Made by a program: the position numbers and the translations under genes. From contig NC_031498.1 in the NCBI RefSeq assembly GCF_000237925.1, positions 29,940,923 through 30,004,922 on the forward strand: a stretch of DNA of 64,000 nt. The letters run 5' to 3'. The notes beneath the pieces were generated by a model. The model was not told the DNA's origin and made no database searches. It saw nothing but the letters and a program-made list of their open reading frames with translations. Below are positions 58,569 through 64,000 of the stretch, piece by piece. Source of the stretch: Schistosoma mansoni. Taxonomy: Eukaryota; Platyhelminthes; Trematoda; Strigeidida; Schistosomatidae. Numbering within the stretch: position 1 is the stretch's first letter; each line of letters starts with the position of its first letter.

Positions 58569-59662
58569 TTAAAGTGTGCATCTGAATTTAGTACTTATTA
58601 AGTTTTGATTCTGATGGCGCATATGACTTCCATTCTCATATTTCAATTTTACGAAGTTTTGAAGTATACCCCGTTTGATAAGCGTCCTAGAATTAGTCAG
58701 TCGATCATATGCAACGTACAACTTATCATATGTGAGTCATTTCAAGTGGCTACATCATATTAGCATCGTTGGAATGCCCAACTTAAAAGACAGCGGGTTC
58801 GAACCTTTGACTCAAAATATGTTAAATGTGTAAATTACCTTTAATCGATTTCGTTGCCGCACTCCTACCAATTTCATCTTAGGCTTACTAATTATTTCGT
58901 ACTTCATTTGTAACTTTGTTACAGGTTAAGTTCTGAAGAAAATGCAACCGGCTCTAGCCAATGAGAGAAAATCATTTATAGTCAACCAAAGCAACTTGAC
59001 AATTGTTTTTCAACAACACTTCTACCAATATGTGTTTTTTTTCTTGTTCATTCAAACATTTTCCCCCTTGTTTCTCCTTACATTATTTTAGTCATTAAAC
59101 TTCATCGTCTTTTCAGATCAAAATGTTTAACTGTACAGGTTGTCCCAAGGTTTTTCCATCAGTGTTACTGTTTGGTTACACTTTTTTTTAAAACAATAGT
59201 TCTATCTGTTGTGCTAATTGCCATTTTTTGTTTGATTGTAAAAAAAGGAAGCTAATCTTCTTGCTATTTGTTAACAATGTACCCATCTTCGTTTTCTATT
59301 TGTCTTCATATATATATATGTGTGTGTGTGTTTGTGTATACATCCTTCTCATTGAACAATTCATATCCATATATATACCAACATTCGATTATCCTTCTTA
59401 GGTTACTGAATTCTGGTTTACGAAAGCATTTGTAAAAATAATAGAACACAATAATCTGCTTTCAAATGTTAAAAGTAAAAGAAAAAATAATAAATTTCTT
59501 TTGATAATAGACTTTGTTTTATCAGAAAATAATGAATGATATAAGGTGTTTGTTGTATGTTGACTTTTATTTTGATGGAATTTTGTTCTCTGAGTTGGAT
59601 GGTTTAGTCGTGGAGCTTTCATCATCCTTCTGAACGACGACATTATCAACACAAACTTCGAC
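58569..59662. other. eIF4H 3' UTR and spacer
   Basis: No further gene. A possible AATAAA lies at 59489-59494. A dinucleotide microsatellite (AT then GT) lies at 59306-59342. A lone GGGTTCGAACC at about 58796 is a B-box-like SINE scrap at most. Confidence 0.5.
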
Positions 59663-60187
59663 CCCCAAATGCCTTGGTACGGCCGAGGGTGGAGTCCGCT
59701 CTCCCTCTCGAAATGCTCTCACATGGCCACGCGTATATAGCCTCTGCCAGGGAAGCCCTACTCACTGCCTTCTCGTGCTACAGATATTGTTTACGAAATC
59801 GAGAGGACGAAAAGCGAATGTCCGGCGCTTTAACCGGGTTGGTGGATGTGGAGGATCCACCTAGGGGAGTTGGGAAACCCTGATTCCAAACCAATGGTGC
59901 ACATGGGTTCCAGTATCCTGAAGGAACAAATGGCATATGAATCAATCGTTGGTCACCGGCTACCATCGTACTGCATCTCCTCACGATGCTCCACTGCCTT
60001 GTGGGTTAGACCTTTAGGTCAAGGGTTTTGAGTGTGGCCCCCTAAGAAAACCACCTACTTCAGTTAGGGCAGCCGGGCAGTACCACAGCCATCACACAAA
60101 TCAAATGAGATTTGTGAGGAGCATATATATCTGGTGCTTCCTTGTACCAATATTTATTTGTTTAAATAAAGAAATAAAATAAATAAG
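59663..60187 (+). mobile_element. RTE-tailed SINE, copy J
   Basis: Full-length copy between eIF4H and ZMAT5. ACAAACTTCG precedes and ACAAACTTTG follows it, a 10-bp target-site duplication with one difference. Confidence 0.9.
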
Positions 60188-60364
60188 TACAAACTTTGGG
60201 TAGAGGTGAAGTGTTTAAATTTCTTCACATGTGATTCACAGCTTGTCCTATGCACCTCGATGTTGATTGGTTCTTATTGACCTTGAATCTGTCTCTCCAC
60301 CATCTCATAATTAGACTTTTATTTCCGATCTTTTTTATTTACAAAGTGTATTATTATTTTGTAG

Positions 60365-60385
60365 GTGAAGTTTATGAATGGGTAG
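60365..60385 (+). promoter_or_regulatory. acceptor and overlapping upstream ORF of ZMAT5
   Basis: A TTTTGTAG acceptor ends at 60364, 13 nt before the start codon. An upstream ATG at 60374 opens a three-codon frame (M-N-G-stop at 60383-60385) that overlaps the true start at 60378 in another frame, so it could lower translation. Confidence 0.45.
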
Positions 60386-60974
60386 ACGTTTTATCTGTGA
60401 TTATTGTGATAAGTCATTTCCAGATAATCCAATTAATCGACGAAATCATCTCAAAGGTGTACAACATCAACAAGCTCGAAAATTACATTATGATAAATTT
60501 CTTGGTAGATTCTTATGTAATATGATTTCATCTTATGATTATAGATCCTAAAGAGAAGCTTAGTATAGAGAAGTCAAAGAAACCATGTATAACATTTCGT
60601 AATACAGGTTTGTGTTATTTAGTCATTTTGCGTTTCTTCGAACTATAAATTTTTCCATTTAGGTACATGCACTTTTGGTCCATTATGCAAATATTCACAT
60701 TTAACCAATGAAGAGGTTCGCATTTTAGAAGAAAGATCTAGTAAGACAATCGATTGTTTTGTTTATTCATTCAATGATAGATGCTGAACTGCTTGCTTCA
60801 TCTTATTTAAATCATTTAACTTCTGAAGTTAATATTGATCATCAAATTAAATTATTAGAATCAAAGCTAATATCCAAACGAGAGAAACAGTCAAATTGTG
60901 GATCAATTCAACGATTTCATATACCAGAAGGCATACAATTACTATATCTACCTCCTTCATTGTCTTTACATTAA
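60378..60974 (+). CDS. ZMAT5: U11/U12 snRNP 20 kDa protein, zinc-finger matrin-type 5
   Basis: ZMAT5 is a nuclear protein of the U11/U12 di-snRNP, used by the minor spliceosome. Exons: 60378-60504, 60545-60607, 60663-60740, 60781-60974, with introns of 40, 55 and 40 nt; 462 nt in all, 153 aa (human 170). An N-terminal U1-C-type C2H2 finger (MGRRFICDYCDKSF; C7, C10, H24, H30) is followed by a CCCH finger (C57-X8-C66-X5-C72-X3-H76). This order is diagnostic for ZMAT5 and separates it from U1-C. The start is fixed by homology to MGKRYFCDYCD. The C-terminus (FHIPEGIQLLYLPPSLSLH) fits the human PVGWPPVQELPPSL region. AATAAA at 61347-61352 may end the transcript. Confidence 0.9.
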
Positions 60975-61394
60975 AACTTTCAGAGGTCTGATTTTTTATT
61001 TTTCAAAAGATTTGTGTATATCAGAAATTCATTTGAAGATTTTTCAAGTTTCTAAGGTGAGGCTTTAATTTATGGACAAACCAATCAGGTTTAAAATAGC
61101 GAGTTATGGATTTTGGTGTGAAATTCATCAAACCACATAGCTGAATAGTATTTTGGCATCAAAAACCTAACTTCTGACTTTAAATCCTAATCCTGACTTC
61201 TCGCACTAATTCATAACCCTTTTAAGTTTGTGAATTTTCTCAAAATCAATATAATATTCTTTCAAAGGTCGTCCATAAATTTCAGTTTCGCCACTTCTGG
61301 AACTTCTCTGACGGTAAAAGGATCTTTGTATATTTGTGCTATGCAAAATAAAATGCCCATTAGTCTTTAGGCTATTTGGCGTATTCTATTTGTT

Positions 61395-62110
61395 CGGGTT
61401 CTTTTAGTCGAACGAGGGAAGATTTAGTCGTGAACAAGATTATCTTGGTTGCTCTTAGAAGTATGAGGGGCACCGAATACATATGCGCCGCACAAATCTC
61501 AGTTGATTTGTGTTAGGGCTGTGATACTGCCGAGGTGCCCAAACTGAAGTAGGTGGTTTTCTTAGAAGGCCACACCCGGAGCCTTTGACCTAAAGGTCTG
61601 ATCCACGAGGCAGTGGAGCATCATGAGGAGATGCAACCACATGGTAGCCGGTGACCAACGATTGATTCATATGCCATTTGTTCCCTTAGGATACTGGAGC
61701 TCATGTGCACCATTGGTTTGGAATCAGGGTTTTCCAACTCCCTTAGATAAACTCACAGTGTCCACCAACCCGGTAAAAGCGCCGGACATTCGGTTTTCGT
61801 CCTCTGAATTTCGTAAACAACAATAATGCCACGAGACGGCAATTAGTAGGACTTCCGTGGCAGAGACTATATACGCGTGACCATATGACAGCATTTTGAG
61901 AGGGAGAGCGGACTCTCCCCACTCTCGGCCGTACCAGGGCTTTTGGGGGCGGGTGGTTATCACTTTCCTGTCCCGCACACCGTGGAAGGAAATTTCTTCT
62001 GAAGAGGTCTGGAAAGACTGGGTTAGTCATGACCTTAACGACCTGGCAGCGTGACCTCCAGAGCCTGAGGAACAACTGCTTCAGCCAGGCCACTTATGGG
62101 GTTTCTGTGG
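61395..62110 (-). mobile_element. RTE-clade LINE 5' region split by a SINE
   Basis: The flanks of SINE copy K (to 61465 and from 61954) read as one sequence: on + TTGCTCTTAGAAGTATGAGGG then GGTGGTTATCACTTTCC and GCACACCGTGGAAGG, which parallels 54160-54215. It is therefore a LINE 5' end that took a SINE insertion in the same orientation. Confidence 0.5.
61466..61953 (-). mobile_element. RTE-tailed SINE, copy K
   Basis: Minus-strand copy with complete 5' end (GCCCCCAAAAGCCCTGG) but lacking most of the LINE-shared 3' tail. Inserted in an RTE 5' fragment. Confidence 0.85.
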
Positions 62111-63737
62111 GATGTTTCTGACTTGTTAACTCCGCACTTCGAAAGACCTTACCACTAGAGACAAAAATCCGTGGGGTAAAGTTAAGTGTATCATTTTTAG
62201 GGTTGACCTCTTTTAACTTCATTCGTTGTGACAATGCAGCATCATTGCAAATTTTGGTAGTCCACGGGAAGCACCTTACTGCTGTCACACCTCTCTACAC
62301 TCGGCAGTACGACTTCGCCCTCGTGCCTTAAGTTGCTGCTTTTAGTCTCACCGTTTTCCAACCGACCTAGCATAGTAGAATCTAAAGGATCATGTGTCCC
62401 AGCCAATATGCTACATCAAAATAGCAGCTACAGTCGAGTTCATCCAATTCACATAGCCTGCATCAACGTAAATATGACACTGCAACCTGGATTATAAAAG
62501 TTTAAGCAGTTAACACAACATTTAGTTCATTAAATAAAGTATAAAGTGCTCCTTTTCTGAGTAGTTTTTCTTCGATTACCGATATTGTTGCACAAGTACA
62601 TCAACGAAATGTTAGATTGCAACGTGTTTCGTTTTTGTAATTGGAAAACCAAGAAAACAACTGAATCACTTACATCGCTGTAGAAAAAGCCAAGCAAACG
62701 TAATGGATTAATGTACGAAGTCTTTCTAACTTAGGTCACTGGGTTTTCCAAACAAAGACATTTACAATAGGTTTGAATTATGTTTATTTACAAACAAATG
62801 TTCAAGTTCCACATTGTGGGCTACGGTTACCAACGCTCTTCAATGCTATCTCGATAAAATAATTGGATATCATTACTATTGTTTACTGAACAATCCAAGC
62901 AATAAAATTACAGTAAATAATTATTACTTGTTTTCTTTTCACCCGAGAACCCACATCACTGTTGTCAATTGTCGTTGGTAGTCACCGATAGGTTCAAGAA
63001 GATAACATTGATATAAGACAGGGCCTGACATGACTGCTTAAATAGAGCTACTTATACACAGTGACGCTTTAATTTACACAAGTAAAGAGAGACAGTGGTG
63101 AGATTTCTAATGGGAGCTTTCATTTTTTATAAGACAATACAATTAATGATTACCACAGTATTTATAAGATAGAGCGACCAATAGGAGTCGGAGTCTGTTA
63201 CGTTGCGAAGACCGAGGTAACGATTTTCGAGGAAATACCGTCAGTTAATTCACTAGAATATAAATTGAAAGTCATTTTATTTTCTCGATTCCAATAAATT
63301 GCTCCTCAGCTTCTGCGTATGAGGTATACTTTTGTCGTTGTGTTGAAAAGTAGGGTCTGTACATTTTTTTTAGCCATTTTGGATGCTTATTTTACTGTTT
63401 GGGATCTTAATCTTGTAATTCTGGTAATTTGGTCCGACTATACAACTGGCAATTATTATTTCGCCTCCTTAAGGCCCTTTATAAATTCAATGAATAAGTG
63501 AATGTATTCAATCGGCAATTCAGTCAAGGTAGAGTCTAGCATAAATGTATATTAGTCTATGTTTCTATAATATGTCGGGATGACGAGATAAAGTTAACAA
63601 AACATGTAGTAATAGTGATATTGAGAATGACTGATTTTTGAGGATGTGATTCAGAAAGACAATAAAAAAATTTCAAGTGAAAGAATAATGTAACTCATAA
63701 GATGAGGAGTAAATCCATCTGTTCCAGCGTGACTTAT
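62111..63737. other. no gene recognised
   Basis: Non-coding, AT-rich for the most part. 62100-62350 has a more even base composition and a short minus-strand frame without similarity I can name. Confidence 0.45.
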
Positions 63738-64000
63738 TTTTTATTTAAACACATAAATATTGGTACAAATCTTATTTGATTTGTGTGAGGGCTGTGATAC
63801 TGCCCAGGTGCCTAAACTGAAACAGGTGGTTTTCTTAGGGGACCACACCTGGAGTTTTTGACCTAAAGGCCTAATCCAAAAGGCAGTGGAGCATCGTAAG
63901 GAGATACAGTCCCATGTTAGCCGGTGACCAATAATTGGTTCTTACGCCATTTGTTCCCTCAGGATACTGGGGCCCATGTCCACCATTGGTTTGGGGTCAG
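63738..64000 (-). mobile_element. RTE-tailed SINE, copy L (cut by window end)
   Basis: 3' half of another minus-strand copy: tail AAACACATAAATATTGGTAC, then the usual body to the window edge. Part of the tail next to GGTACAAA is deleted. Confidence 0.85.

Noticed and set aside
59398-59652. 84-codon minus-strand frame before SINE J
   Set aside because: AT-rich, antisense to the likely eIF4H 3' UTR, no similarity.

Overview
This window is AT-rich, intron-containing, repeat-dense animal DNA that I read as a schistosome (parasitic flatworm) genome. The reasons are: RTE- and CR1-clade LINEs of schistosome type; three Sm-alpha-like SINE copies, two with a clear hammerhead ribozyme sequence; Ty3/Gypsy fossils; and host genes whose 5' introns are tiny (tens of bases) while 3' introns are kilobases long. 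No bacterial features, CRISPR arrays or complete tRNA/rRNA genes were seen. Two runs of N (13335-13534 and 15068-15496) mark assembly gaps.

Layout. 1-8990: LINE fragments, a lone Gypsy LTR, diverged interspersed repeats, one SINE and the 3' half of a CR1-clade LINE. 8993-16847: a 7.85-kb composite block bounded by near-identical inverted arms of about 1.1-1.25 kb. It holds a complete seven-exon gene with a DUF4806-like C-terminus and six introns of only 29-42 nt, a second scrambled copy of that gene, Gypsy fossils in opposite orientations, and a CR1 ORF1 with a PHD finger. 16848-19800: decayed LINE pieces. 19805-24506: proteasome subunit alpha-1 (PSMA1, three exons, 263 aa). 24507-28545: repeats. 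28546-35599: cyclin H (CCNH), with three large SINEs and a hammerhead-bearing Sm-alpha copy in its first intron. 36707-42465: a SINE, a nearly full-length RTE LINE and a decayed CR1-like LINE. About 43.6-47.5 kb: Gypsy fossil pol, an LTR, then gag. 48.1-51.1 kb: a decayed CR1 LINE with both ORFs. 52134-58568: translation factor eIF4H (six exons, 230 aa). 60378-60974: ZMAT5, a U11/U12 snRNP protein (four exons, 153 aa). The remainder is repeats.

The four housekeeping genes all lie on the + strand and serve proteolysis, TFIIH/CDK activation, translation initiation and minor-class splicing. They are not an operon. Most of the other sequence is transposon debris. A roughly 510-bp SINE occurs eleven times and carries the same 3' tail as the RTE LINE at 37.4-40.6 kb, which suggests that LINE mobilises it.

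Points most worth a second look: the intact ultracompact DUF4806 gene and its inverted, rearranged duplicate with a 31-bp tandem repeat; a cyclin H reading frame that has no start codon of its own and could take the AUG at the end of the flatworm spliced leader; a hammerhead with its catalytic core intact at 31.58-31.64 kb; and the LINE/SINE shared tail with visible target-site duplications.
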